In this document: positions 1 through 5,371 of the stretch, piece by piece | Position numbering within the stretch: the first letter of the stretch is position 1 | Layout of the letters: each line of letters starts with the position of its first letter | Assembly: GCA_035559315.1 (NCBI GenBank) | Contig: DATMBJ010000023.1 | Location: 1 to 6,068, forward strand | DNA from: DATLZM01 sp035559315 | Lineage (GTDB): Bacteria > Actinomycetota > UBA4738 > HRBIN12 | Direction: 5' to 3' | Length of the DNA: 6,068 nt | Position numbers and translations under genes: made by a program | Notes under the pieces: model-generated | The model's database searches: none | What the model saw: only the letters and a program-made list of their open reading frames with translations | What the model was told of the DNA's origin: nothing

Positions 1-31
1 CGGGCGCCCTCCGCGCCGGGGCCCGGCTCAC
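1..31 (-). CDS. Start of a further arg-operon gene, truncated by the window edge
   Basis: Only about ten codons are visible. A GTG at 31-29 opens a frame reading MSRAPARRAP that runs off the window. A GGAGG Shine-Dalgarno lies seven bases upstream (39-43), and the GTG overlaps the TGA of the preceding 16-codon frame as GTGA, the same arrangement used by argJ. Actinobacterial argC-argJ-argB blocks usually continue with argD (acetylornithine aminotransferase), so that is the first guess. Nothing in the ten residues identifies the family, and argF or another gene is equally compatible with the sequence. The N-terminus SRAPARRAP loosely resembles the start of the 16-codon frame (SRVPAGVP), as expected if the junction was duplicated. 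Confidence 0.5.
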   Translation of the reverse strand, partial: MSRAPARRAP

Positions 32-97
32 GGCGCGGCCTCCGCGGGCTGGGGGACGCCGGCGGGGACGCGGCTCACGGCGCGGCCTCCGCGGGCT
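24..97 (-). repeat. 27-bp perfect direct repeat carrying ribosome-binding site and stop/start overlap
   Basis: Bases 24-50 and 71-97 are identical over 27 positions, with a 47-bp offset. On the minus strand each copy contains GGAGG, then seven bases later GTGA, where GTG is a start and TGA a stop. Similarity continues upstream of the perfect block: the six preceding codons match at 13 of 18 bases, and three of the five differences are at third positions. The duplicated unit thus covers the last argB codons, the Shine-Dalgarno and the start codon. Because 47 is not a multiple of three, the copy falls in a different frame from argB, and this creates the 16-codon frame. Confidence 0.9.
28..78 (-). 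CDS. 16-codon relay frame between argB and the next gene
   Basis: A GTG at 78-76 overlaps the argB stop (TGA 77-75) and opens a frame reading MSRVPAGVPQPAEAAP. It ends in TGA at 30-28, which overlaps the GTG of the next gene. GGAGG lies seven bases before its start (86-90). The peptide's end matches the ArgB C-terminus: PAGVPQPAEAAP here against PAGVLEPAEAAP in ArgB. The frame is therefore most simply a tandem copy of the last argB codons plus the ribosome-binding site and start of the next gene. Translation is plausible from the signals, but the peptide itself looks unlikely to have a function. Alternatively, the next gene once started at 78 and was displaced by the duplication. Confidence 0.35.
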   Translation of the reverse strand: MSRVPAGVPQPAEAAP

Positions 98-986
98 CGA
101 GCACCCCGGCCGGGGCGCCGTCCGCCGTGATCATCGTGCCGATCCCCTCCGGGGTGAACAGCTCGAGCACCAGGGCGTGCTCCACGCGCCCGTCCACCAG
201 GTGGACCCGGGGCACCCCGCCCTCCACGGCCCGGAGCGCGCTCTCGACCTTGGGGACCATCCCGCCCGTCACCGCCCCCGAGGCGAGGAGGTCGCGGCAC
301 TCGGAGGAGGCGAGCTCGGAGTGGAGCTCGCCGGCCGGGCCCATGAGGCCCGGGACGTCGACGACGAACACGAGCTTCTCGGCCCCCAGGGCCACGGCGA
401 GCTCGGCCGCCACCACGTCGGCGTTCACGTTGTAGGGCTGCCCGGTCTCGTCCACCGCGATCGAGGCCACGACGGGGACGAAGCCGCGGTCGAGGAGCGT
501 CCGGACCACCTCGCCACGGACCTCGGCGATCTCGCCGACGAACCCGAGGCTCGGGTCGCGGTGGCGGGCGAGGAGGAGCCCGCCGTCCACGCCCGAGAGC
601 CCGACGGCCGGCACCCCCTCGGCCACCAGGCGGCCCACGACCTCGGTGTTCACCTTCCCCGCGAGCACCATGGTGGCGACGTCGAGCGTCTCGCGGTCGG
701 TCACCCGGTGGCCGCCCACGAAGCGGGCCTCCAGGCCGAGCCGCTCCGAGAGCTCCGTGACCTGGGGCCCGCCGCCGTGCACCACGACCACCCGGATCCC
801 CACCGAGAGCAGGAGCGCCACGTCCTCCGCGAACGGCCGGGCGAGCGGCGCCCGCTCCATCGCGGCGCCGCCGTACTTCACGACCACCGCCTTCCCGCGG
901 TGCTCGCGCATGAACGGGAGGGCCTCGATCAGCGTGCGGGCCTTCGCGATGGTCCGCTCCCGGACCTGGGGCGGGACGTCCTTCAC
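75..986 (-). CDS. argB: Acetylglutamate kinase ArgB
   Basis: ArgB transfers the ATP gamma-phosphate to N-acetyl-L-glutamate, the second step of arginine synthesis, in the cytoplasm. The 303-residue product has the amino-acid-kinase layout. A VVVKYGGAAM phosphate-binding segment sits near residues 34-43, followed by VHGGGPQV, a substrate-binding NVNADVVAAELA segment, and VDVPGLM. The C-terminal part has GGMVPKVESAL and the terminal LFTPEGIGTMI. A helix before the first strand (IEALPFMREHRGK) is typical of the arginine-inhibited, hexameric type, so feedback inhibition is likely; this is inferred from family knowledge. About 14 residues (ADGAPAGVLEPAEAAP region) extend past the usual GIGTMI end. 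The GTG start at 986 has GGAGG six bases upstream. It follows argJ after 49 bases. Confidence 0.97.
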   Translation of the reverse strand: MKDVPPQVRERTIAKARTLIEALPFMREHRGKAVVVKYGGAAMERAPLARPFAEDVALLLSVGIRVVVVHGGGPQVTELSERLGLEARFVGGHRVTDRETLDVATMVLAGKVNTEVVGRLVAEGVPAVGLSGVDGGLLLARHRDPSLGFVGEIAEVRGEVVRTLLDRGFVPVVASIAVDETGQPYNVNADVVAAELAVALGAEKLVFVVDVPGLMGPAGELHSELASSECRDLLASGAVTGGMVPKVESALRAVEGGVPRVHLVDGRVEHALVLELFTPEGIGTMITADGAPAGVLEPAEAAP

Positions 987-992
987 CGCCGG

Positions 993-997
993 CCTCC
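993..997 (-). promoter_or_regulatory. argB ribosome-binding site
   Basis: GGAGG on the minus strand, six bases before the GTG start of argB, decides that start. It is part of a 14-base block (990-1003, GCCCGCGGAGGCCG on the minus strand) that recurs exactly at 36-49 and 83-96, before the other two GTG starts further down the operon. Confidence 0.75.
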
Positions 998-1035
998 GCG
1001 GGCCCGTCCGCGGGCACCCGTGCGCGACGCGGGTT

Positions 1036-2229
1036 TCACGTCGTGTACTCCCCGTTGATCCGGACGTACTCGTAGGAGAGGTCGCAGCCGAGCGCGCGGC
1101 TCCGCCCCGGCCCGTCGCCGAGCGACACCCGGATCCGGACCTCGGGCCCGGCCATCGCCCCCCGGGCCTCCTCCCCCTTGGTCTCGAAGTAGGCGGGCGG
1201 GATCACGCCGCCCTCCACCACCCGGACCGGGCCGACCCACACGTCGATCCGGTCCGGGTCGACCTCGGCCCCCGAGGCCCCGACGGCCTGGAGGATCCGC
1301 CCGGGGTTGGGGTCGCCGCCGAAGGCGGCGGTCTTGACCAGCGGGGAGTCGGCGACGGCCTTCGCCGCCCGGCGGGCGTCCTCGTCGGAGCGGGCCCCCT
1401 CCACGTCGATCAGCAGGACCCGGGTGGCCCCTTCCGCGTCCCGGGCCAGCTGGGCGACGAGGGACGACCCGGCCCGGACGAAGGCCTCCTCCAGGGCCGA
1501 CCAGGCGCGCGTCCCGGGCTCGACCGGGTCGCCCCCGGCCGCGCCGCTCGCGAACACCAGCACGGTGTCGTTCGTGCTCCGGCACCCGTCGACCGTGAGC
1601 GCCTCGAACCGGGGCTCGAGCGTCGCCCGGGCCAGGGCCCGGAGGTGCTCGGGCGCCACGCGGGCGTCGGTGGTGAGGAAGGCGAGCATCGTCGCGAGGT
1701 CGGGGGAGACCATCCCCACGCCCTTCGCGCACCCGCCGACGCGGATGCGGCCGGCCTCCGCCCGGGCCTCCTTGGAGAGGGTGTCGGTGGTCATGATGGC
1801 CCGGGCGAAGGCCGAACCGCCGTCTTCGGAGAGGGACGCGACGAGCCCCGGGAGCGCGGCGAGCAGCAGGTCCAGGTGGAGCGGCTCGCCGATCACCCCG
1901 GTCGAGCAGGCCAGGAGCTCCTCGGGGTCGGCGCCCAGCAGCTCGGCGGCGCGGGCCGTCGCGGTCCGCGCGTCCTCCTCCCCGCGCGGGCCGGTCGCCG
2001 CGTTGGCCTGCCCGCTGTTCACGAGCACCCCGACCGCGCGGCCCCCGGAGGCCTCCAGGCGCGCCCGCGAGAGGCGCACCGGCGCGGCCTGGACCCGGTT
2101 CGTGGTGAACAGGCCGGCCGCGGCGCAGGGCCGGTCCGCCACGAGCAGGCCGAGGTCGGGGCGGCCGGAGGGCTTCATCCCCGCCGCCACCCCGGCCGCC
2201 AGGAACCCGCGGGGGTAGGTCACGCTCAC
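1036..2229 (-). CDS. argJ: Glutamate N-acetyltransferase / ornithine acetyltransferase ArgJ
   Basis: ArgJ moves the acetyl group from N-acetylornithine to glutamate, closing the acetyl cycle. Some members also use acetyl-CoA, which cannot be decided here. The 397-residue precursor is full length for the family. It has the N-terminal GVAAGMKPSG and FTTNRVQAAPV segments, NSGQANAATG near residue 71, and the oxyanion-hole motif CSTGVIG at 108-114. The self-cleavage site is KGVGMVSPDLATMLAFLTTDA, where Thr180 should become the N-terminal nucleophile of the beta chain. STNDTVLVFASG and the terminal CDLSYEYVRINGEYTT are also present. The GTG start at 2229 has GGGAGG six bases upstream and overlaps a TGA; a second GTG two codons later is the only close alternative. 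Confidence 0.97.
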   Translation of the reverse strand: MSVTYPRGFLAAGVAAGMKPSGRPDLGLLVADRPCAAAGLFTTNRVQAAPVRLSRARLEASGGRAVGVLVNSGQANAATGPRGEEDARTATARAAELLGADPEELLACSTGVIGEPLHLDLLLAALPGLVASLSEDGGSAFARAIMTTDTLSKEARAEAGRIRVGGCAKGVGMVSPDLATMLAFLTTDARVAPEHLRALARATLEPRFEALTVDGCRSTNDTVLVFASGAAGGDPVEPGTRAWSALEEAFVRAGSSLVAQLARDAEGATRVLLIDVEGARSDEDARRAAKAVADSPLVKTAAFGGDPNPGRILQAVGASGAEVDPDRIDVWVGPVRVVEGGVIPPAYFETKGEEARGAMAGPEVRIRVSLGDGPGRSRALGCDLSYEYVRINGEYTT

Positions 2230-2369
2230 CGCGGGCCTCCCATCGGGGGGAGGGCGTCGTGGGTCCTCACCGGCGCATGGGCCGCCGCCACCGGTGCCTG
2301 GGCCGTCACGGGTGGATGGGCCGCCGTCACGGGTGCCTGGGCCGTCACGGGTGCGCGGGCCGCCGTCAC
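2226..2369 (-). CDS. 47-codon repeat-encoded frame filling the argC-argJ gap
   Basis: A GTG at 2369-2367 overlaps the argC stop (TGA 2368-2366). The frame runs 47 codons to a TGA at 2228-2226 that overlaps the argJ GTG, so it fills the gap exactly. The first two thirds is a low-complexity peptide built from VTAAxAP and VTAQAP units, followed by a non-repeated tail near THDALPPMGGPR. No signal peptide, membrane segment or known domain is visible. A weak G-rich stretch precedes the start; coupling to argC termination is the more likely way it would be translated. It has few Arg codons (three), so it is not an obvious arginine attenuator. It may equally be non-coding repeat whose frame was preserved because each unit is a multiple of three. 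Confidence 0.35.
   Translation of the reverse strand: MTAARAPVTAQAPVTAAHPPVTAQAPVAAAHAPVRTHDALPPMGGPR
2236..2241 (-). promoter_or_regulatory. argJ ribosome-binding site
   Basis: GGGAGG on the minus strand lies six bases before the GTG at 2229-2227. This supports that GTG over the second in-frame GTG at codon 3 and suggests argJ can be initiated independently of upstream translation. Confidence 0.7.
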
Positions 2370-2373
2370 GGGT
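2275..2373 (-). repeat. Alternating 21/18-bp tandem repeat at the argC-argJ junction
   Basis: Five units lie head to tail, at 2275-2295, 2296-2313, 2314-2334, 2335-2352 and 2353-2373, alternating 21, 18, 21, 18 and 21 bp. The long units carry an extra CCG, giving a 39-bp higher-order period. The two 18-bp units are identical, and the last two long units share their final 17 bases. On the minus strand four units contain ACCCGTGACGGC; the fifth, at the argJ side, is diverged (ACCGGTGGCGGC). The first unit in transcription order contains the argC stop codon, so the array looks like amplification of the end of argC. Confidence 0.9.
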
Positions 2374-3424
2374 ACACCCCCACCGCCGGGAGCGCGGTCG
2401 CCTGGTCCAGGCCGAGGGCCAGGTTGAGGTTCTGGACCGCCTGACCCGCGGCCCCCTTCACCAGGTTGTCGAGGGCACCGACCACGACCGCGGTGCCGCT
2501 CCGGGGGTCGGCGAAGGCCTCGAGCTCGACGAGGTTGGCGCCGCGCGTCCGCTTGGTGTCGGCGTGCGCGCCGGGCGGGAGGACGCGGACGAACGGCTGG
2601 CCCGCGTAGGCCTCCCGGAGCCGGTCCACGAGGTCGTCGGTCGCCACGCCCTCGGCCAGGCGAGCGGCGGCCGTCGTGAGCACGCCGCGGACCGCGGGGA
2701 CGAGGTGGGGGACGAACGCGACCTGGACCTTCAGGCCGGTCGCGAGCTCGATCCCCCGCTCCATCTCCGGGGTGTGGCGGTGGCGGGGGGCCGCGTAGGG
2801 ACGGACCGACTCCTCGGTGGACGCGTGGGAGGTGGCCTCGGACGGCCCCTTCCCCGCGCCCGAGACCCCCGACTTCCCGTCCACGAACACGGGCCCCGGC
2901 TCGAGGAGGCCCGCCGCGAGGAGCGGGGCCAGCCCGAGCACGACGGGCGTCGGGTAGCAGCCGGGGTTGGCGACGAGCTCGGCGCCCGCCACGCGGTCCG
3001 CGAAGAGCTCGGGCAGGCCGTAGACGGCCTTCCCGAGCCAGGCCGGCGCGGGGTGCTCGAACCCGTACCACTCCGGGTAGGCCTCGGGGGGGAGGCGGAA
3101 ATCCCCGCCCAGGTCGATCACGCGCAGGCCCGCCTCGAGCAGCGGCGGGGCGAGCTCCGCGCTCGCCCCGTGCGGGAGGGCGCAGAACGCGACGTCCGCG
3201 CGGTCCGCCACCGCCCCCGGCTCGAGGGGCTCGAGGAGGCGGTCGCCGAGCCCGGGCACGCCCGCCAGGTGGGGGTGCACGTCGCCGAGGCGCGCCCCCG
3301 CCGAGCCCTTCGCACCCAGGAAGGTGAGCTCGACCGCAGGGTGCGCGGCGAGCAGGCGGATCAGCTCGCCCCCGGTGAACCCGGAGGCGCCGAGCACGGC
3401 CACGCGCGCCGTCCCGCTCCGCAT
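2366..3424 (-). CDS. argC: N-acetyl-gamma-glutamyl-phosphate reductase ArgC
   Basis: ArgC reduces N-acetylglutamyl phosphate to the semialdehyde with NADPH, the third step of arginine synthesis, in the cytoplasm. The 352-residue product is full length. It has an N-terminal dinucleotide fold with VAVLGASGFTGGELIRLL (residues 8-25) and ALPHGAS near 82-88. The catalytic cysteine is C156 in VANPGCYPT. The KSGVSGAGKGPSEATSH loop (184-200) and HRHTPEM follow; H217 is the likely catalytic base. PHLVPAVRGVL and the C-terminal LDNLVKGAAGQAVQNLN complete the family pattern. The ATG at 3424 has no Shine-Dalgarno but lies about five bases after the predicted transcription start, which suggests leaderless translation. 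Another ATG at 3434 is in a different frame. It is the first gene of the arg block. Confidence 0.97.
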   Translation of the reverse strand: MRSGTARVAVLGASGFTGGELIRLLAAHPAVELTFLGAKGSAGARLGDVHPHLAGVPGLGDRLLEPLEPGAVADRADVAFCALPHGASAELAPPLLEAGLRVIDLGGDFRLPPEAYPEWYGFEHPAPAWLGKAVYGLPELFADRVAGAELVANPGCYPTPVVLGLAPLLAAGLLEPGPVFVDGKSGVSGAGKGPSEATSHASTEESVRPYAAPRHRHTPEMERGIELATGLKVQVAFVPHLVPAVRGVLTTAAARLAEGVATDDLVDRLREAYAGQPFVRVLPPGAHADTKRTRGANLVELEAFADPRSGTAVVVGALDNLVKGAAGQAVQNLNLALGLDQATALPAVGVYP

Positions 3425-3429
3425 GGGCT

Positions 3430-3443
3430 TTCATGATTATGCA
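3430..3443 (-). promoter_or_regulatory. ARG-box-like operator overlapping the argC -10 element
   Basis: The minus strand reads TGCATAATCATGAA. Against the general ArgR half-site pattern TGMAT-WWWW-ATKCA it agrees at 12 of 14 positions. The mismatches are a C at the last spacer base and an A for C in the right arm. It covers most of the -10 hexamer and the start region, where an ArgR-arginine repressor would block RNA polymerase. A second, wider symmetry (TTCATG at 3456-3451 and CATGAA at 3435-3430, on the minus strand) overlaps it. Assignment to ArgR is inference; no argR gene is in the window. Confidence 0.4.
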
Positions 3444-3463
3444 GTCAGCGCATGAACCGTCAA
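3436..3463 (-). promoter_or_regulatory. Predicted sigma70-type promoter of the arg operon
   Basis: On the minus strand TTGACG (3463-3458) and CATAAT (3441-3436) are separated by 16 bases, each matching its consensus at five of six positions. The elements fall in a locally AT-richer stretch. Transcription would start near the A at 3429, leaving a leader of only about five bases before the argC ATG. The rest of the 122-bp gap (3464-3546) shows no gene and no clear terminator for the upstream ATPase gene, so some read-through is possible. Confidence 0.6.
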
Positions 3464-3546
3464 TGCGGAGCTGCGAGGATCGGAACGTGCGCGTGGGCCT
3501 GTCGCGCGGGCGGTCGATGGCGCTCGAAGGTCCGGGGCTGGTCGCG

Positions 3547-4989
3547 CTACCGCTCGCCCAGCAGGGTCGGGAGGTCGACGAGCACGACGTCGCCCCGTCG
3601 CGCGACCTCGTCGACGAGGTCCCGCCGGAACCCGCTCCTCGAGAAGAGGAGGATGGAAGCTCCGCTCACGTCCACGCCGACCTGGGCCAGGGCTGGCAGC
3701 TTGTACTCCAGCACGTCGGCGAGCAGCTCCCGCCCGACGCGTCGGCGCTGCCAGCGGCACTCCCCCACGAGGGTGACCCGGTCGCCGCGGGCACCGACCA
3801 GGTCGAGCTCCTCGGTCGAGCGCACCCCGGCGCGTCGGAGGTCGTGGCGCGCCATCCCCCACCACGGTCCCACCGTATCGGTGGTCCTGGAGAACCGTTC
3901 CCGCGCCCAGTCCCGGCACAGGTCCTCGAAGGTGGCAGCCGTGTGTTCGGGGAGGAACGGGGCGATGTTGCGGTCGAAGTGGTCCTGAGGGCGGAGGCCG
4001 GCGGCGAGGTCCGCCTGGTAGGGGAAGACGAAGCGGAACCAGAAGCGGACGAACGGATCGGCCACGCGGTACCGGCGGCGGCGGGCGTTGGCCGGAGCGA
4101 ACAGCGGGTTCGCCGACCGCACGATATGCAGGTCCTCCAGGATGCGGACGTACCGAGAGGCCGTCGACTCCTCGACCCGGGACCGCTCGACCAGGTCGCG
4201 CCACTCGAGGCTCGGCGATCCCGCTAGCGCGGCCAGGAGGGAGAAGTGGATCGCCGTGCTGGAGAGCTCCATGGTCAGCACCTCCCGCACCTCGTCGAAC
4301 AGCGCCGCGAGCGGATCGAGCACCTCTTCGCAGAGGACCGTCCGCAGGCGATCCGGCCGACCGAGCCGACGGAGGTACAAGGGCATCCCGCCGGCGATCG
4401 CGTAGCGCGTCACCAACTCCTCCCCCCGGAGGTCCGGCATGAAGCGCCGGGCGTCGGCGAACCCCATCGGGGCGAGGTGCATCCGCGTCCCCCGGCCGTG
4501 GAGCGGGGCCCGCTCGGCGAGGAGCCTCTCCATCGTGGCGATCTGGGATCCGCAGAGGACCAGCTTCACGGCCCCCCCTCCCCGTTCCTCGAGGGCCGCG
4601 GCCAGGGCGGAGCCGGCACCCCGGCTCTGCTCCAGGAGCAGCGGGAACTCGTCGATCACGACGAGGCGGCGTCCCGAACCCCGCGGCCAGAGCAGGAGAT
4701 CGAAGAAGGACCTGATGTCGGCGAACTCCGGCCGGAACCCTATCGAGGGCTCGAGGGTCCCGGCGAAGTAGGCGAGTTGGTCCCGCTCGGCCCGGCTGTC
4801 GCAGACGAGGATGTCGGCCTCCTTCCCGTGGGCGAACTCGCGGAGCAGCCAGGACTTACCGGTCCGGCGACGTCCGAAGAGCAGCAGGGGGAAGGGGTCC
4901 TGCTCGTCGACCCACCACCGCTCGAGCCGGTTCAGCTCGGCCTCGCGGTCGATGAACCGCTCGTGCTCCGGGAAGGTGTACACGGTCAT
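3547..4989 (-). CDS. Archaeal-type AAA ATPase with C-terminal DUF234 nuclease-like domain
   Basis: The 480-residue protein opens with FIDREAELNRLERWW (12-26), the usual entry to this ATPase family. Walker A is GRRRTGKS (39-46), Walker B is LVVIDE (109-114), and a sensor-like LVLCGSQ lies at 143-149. GGMPLYL follows near 200-206. Residues about 240-300 look like a winged helix. RYRVADPFVRFWFRF (306-320) marks the DUF234 region, which ends in a PD-(D/E)XK-like core: ELD (394-396) and ECR (410-412). The final lysine of that core is usually K but is R here, so nuclease activity is uncertain. The family is widespread in archaea and scattered in bacteria; its role is unknown, and defence or mobile-element links are speculative. 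The ATG at 4989 lacks a clear Shine-Dalgarno. The gene ends 122 bp before argC. Confidence 0.85.
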   Translation of the reverse strand: MTVYTFPEHERFIDREAELNRLERWWVDEQDPFPLLLFGRRRTGKSWLLREFAHGKEADILVCDSRAERDQLAYFAGTLEPSIGFRPEFADIRSFFDLLLWPRGSGRRLVVIDEFPLLLEQSRGAGSALAAALEERGGGAVKLVLCGSQIATMERLLAERAPLHGRGTRMHLAPMGFADARRFMPDLRGEELVTRYAIAGGMPLYLRRLGRPDRLRTVLCEEVLDPLAALFDEVREVLTMELSSTAIHFSLLAALAGSPSLEWRDLVERSRVEESTASRYVRILEDLHIVRSANPLFAPANARRRRYRVADPFVRFWFRFVFPYQADLAAGLRPQDHFDRNIAPFLPEHTAATFEDLCRDWARERFSRTTDTVGPWWGMARHDLRRAGVRSTEELDLVGARGDRVTLVGECRWQRRRVGRELLADVLEYKLPALAQVGVDVSGASILLFSRSGFRRDLVDEVARRGDVVLVDLPTLLGER

Positions 4990-5041
4990 AACTTGTCGTT
5001 GATTAGTCTACTGCTTTGCAAGTAAGCTCCGGGCTCGGCCC
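4990..5041 (-). promoter_or_regulatory. AT-rich spacer, probable promoter region of the ATPase gene
   Basis: Bases 4990-5026 are about 38% G+C, in sharp contrast to the rest of the window. On the minus strand a -10-like TAGACT lies 15 bases before the ATPase start, but no convincing -35 element accompanies it and no Shine-Dalgarno is seen. The remaining bases up to 5041 are GC-rich and hold only a weak five-base-pair hairpin without a T-run, so a terminator for the preceding gene cannot be claimed. Confidence 0.35.
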
Positions 5042-5371
5042 TCAGCCCTCCGGGCGGTCGAGCCGAATCGCGGCGAGCATCGCCTCGGCCCGGTCGATCG
5101 CCGCGGCCAGCCACGCCGCGTCCTGTGGCCCCCGCTCGTCCTCCCGCGGGTAGGCGTACTGGTTCAGCGCCTCGTCGGAGCCCACCTGGATGCCCTTGGT
5201 CGCGAGGTAGTCGGCGAGCGCGAACTCCCAGGTGAACAGCGCGGTGCCGTCCTCGTAGACGTGGACCCAGTACGTCATGTAGCGGTTCGGACGGGCCGCG
5301 TAGAGCACGGCGTCGGCCCGCTCCTCCACCCGCTCGAACCCGAGGCCGGCGAGGGCTTCCACGAAGTCCAT
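5042..5371 (-). CDS. Hypothetical 109-residue cytoplasmic protein
   Basis: I do not assign a family. The product is small, acidic and soluble, with no signal peptide or membrane segment. An alpha/beta start (MDFVEALAGLGFERVEERAD) leads to an aromatic-rich core, RYMTYWVHVYEDGTALFTWE (30-49). The middle, ADYLATKGIQVGSDEALNQY, and the motif YPREDERGPQDAAWL (74-88) look conserved in style. A C-terminal helix follows (AAAIDRAEAMLAAI). Hydrophobic and charged residues alternate as in a folded protein and codon use fits the neighbours, so it is probably real. The ATG at 5371 overlaps the upstream stop by one base (TGATG), which implies one operon and translational coupling with the PH-like membrane protein. 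A weak GGAAG lies about 16 bases upstream. Confidence 0.8.
   Translation of the reverse strand: MDFVEALAGLGFERVEERADAVLYAARPNRYMTYWVHVYEDGTALFTWEFALADYLATKGIQVGSDEALNQYAYPREDERGPQDAAWLAAAIDRAEAMLAAIRLDRPEG

Noticed and set aside
28..1017. Long open frame across argB in another frame, joining the 16-codon frame at its end
   Set aside because: The product is an Arg/Gly/Pro-rich shadow with no family features, while the overlapping frame is a clear ArgB. Only the part after the argB stop is considered.
2226..2369. Arginine attenuator leader peptide
   Set aside because: The frame has only three scattered Arg codons, lies inside the operon rather than before it, and shows no terminator hairpin with a T-run.
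2275..2373. CRISPR-like appearance of the array
   Set aside because: Units are contiguous with no unique spacers, only 18-21 bp long, and there are no cas genes nearby.
646..2427. A 593-codon plus-strand frame opposite argB, argJ and the repeat array
   Set aside because: GC-rich antisense frames stay open by codon bias. The translation is low-complexity and lies opposite well-identified enzymes.
2226..3434. A 402-codon frame running through argC in another frame into the repeat peptide
   Set aside because: The part opposite argC is a composition-driven shadow. The ATG at 3434 precedes argC but is out of frame with it.
3437..4204. A 255-codon minus-strand frame overlapping the ATPase gene and the argC upstream region
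   Set aside because: The translation is Arg/Pro-rich without recognisable motifs, and it overlaps the well-supported ATPase frame.
5028..5052. Possible terminator hairpin after the 109-residue gene
   Set aside because: Only a five-base-pair stem (GGGCT/AGCCC) overlapping the stop codon, with no T-run. Such stems are expected by chance in this composition.
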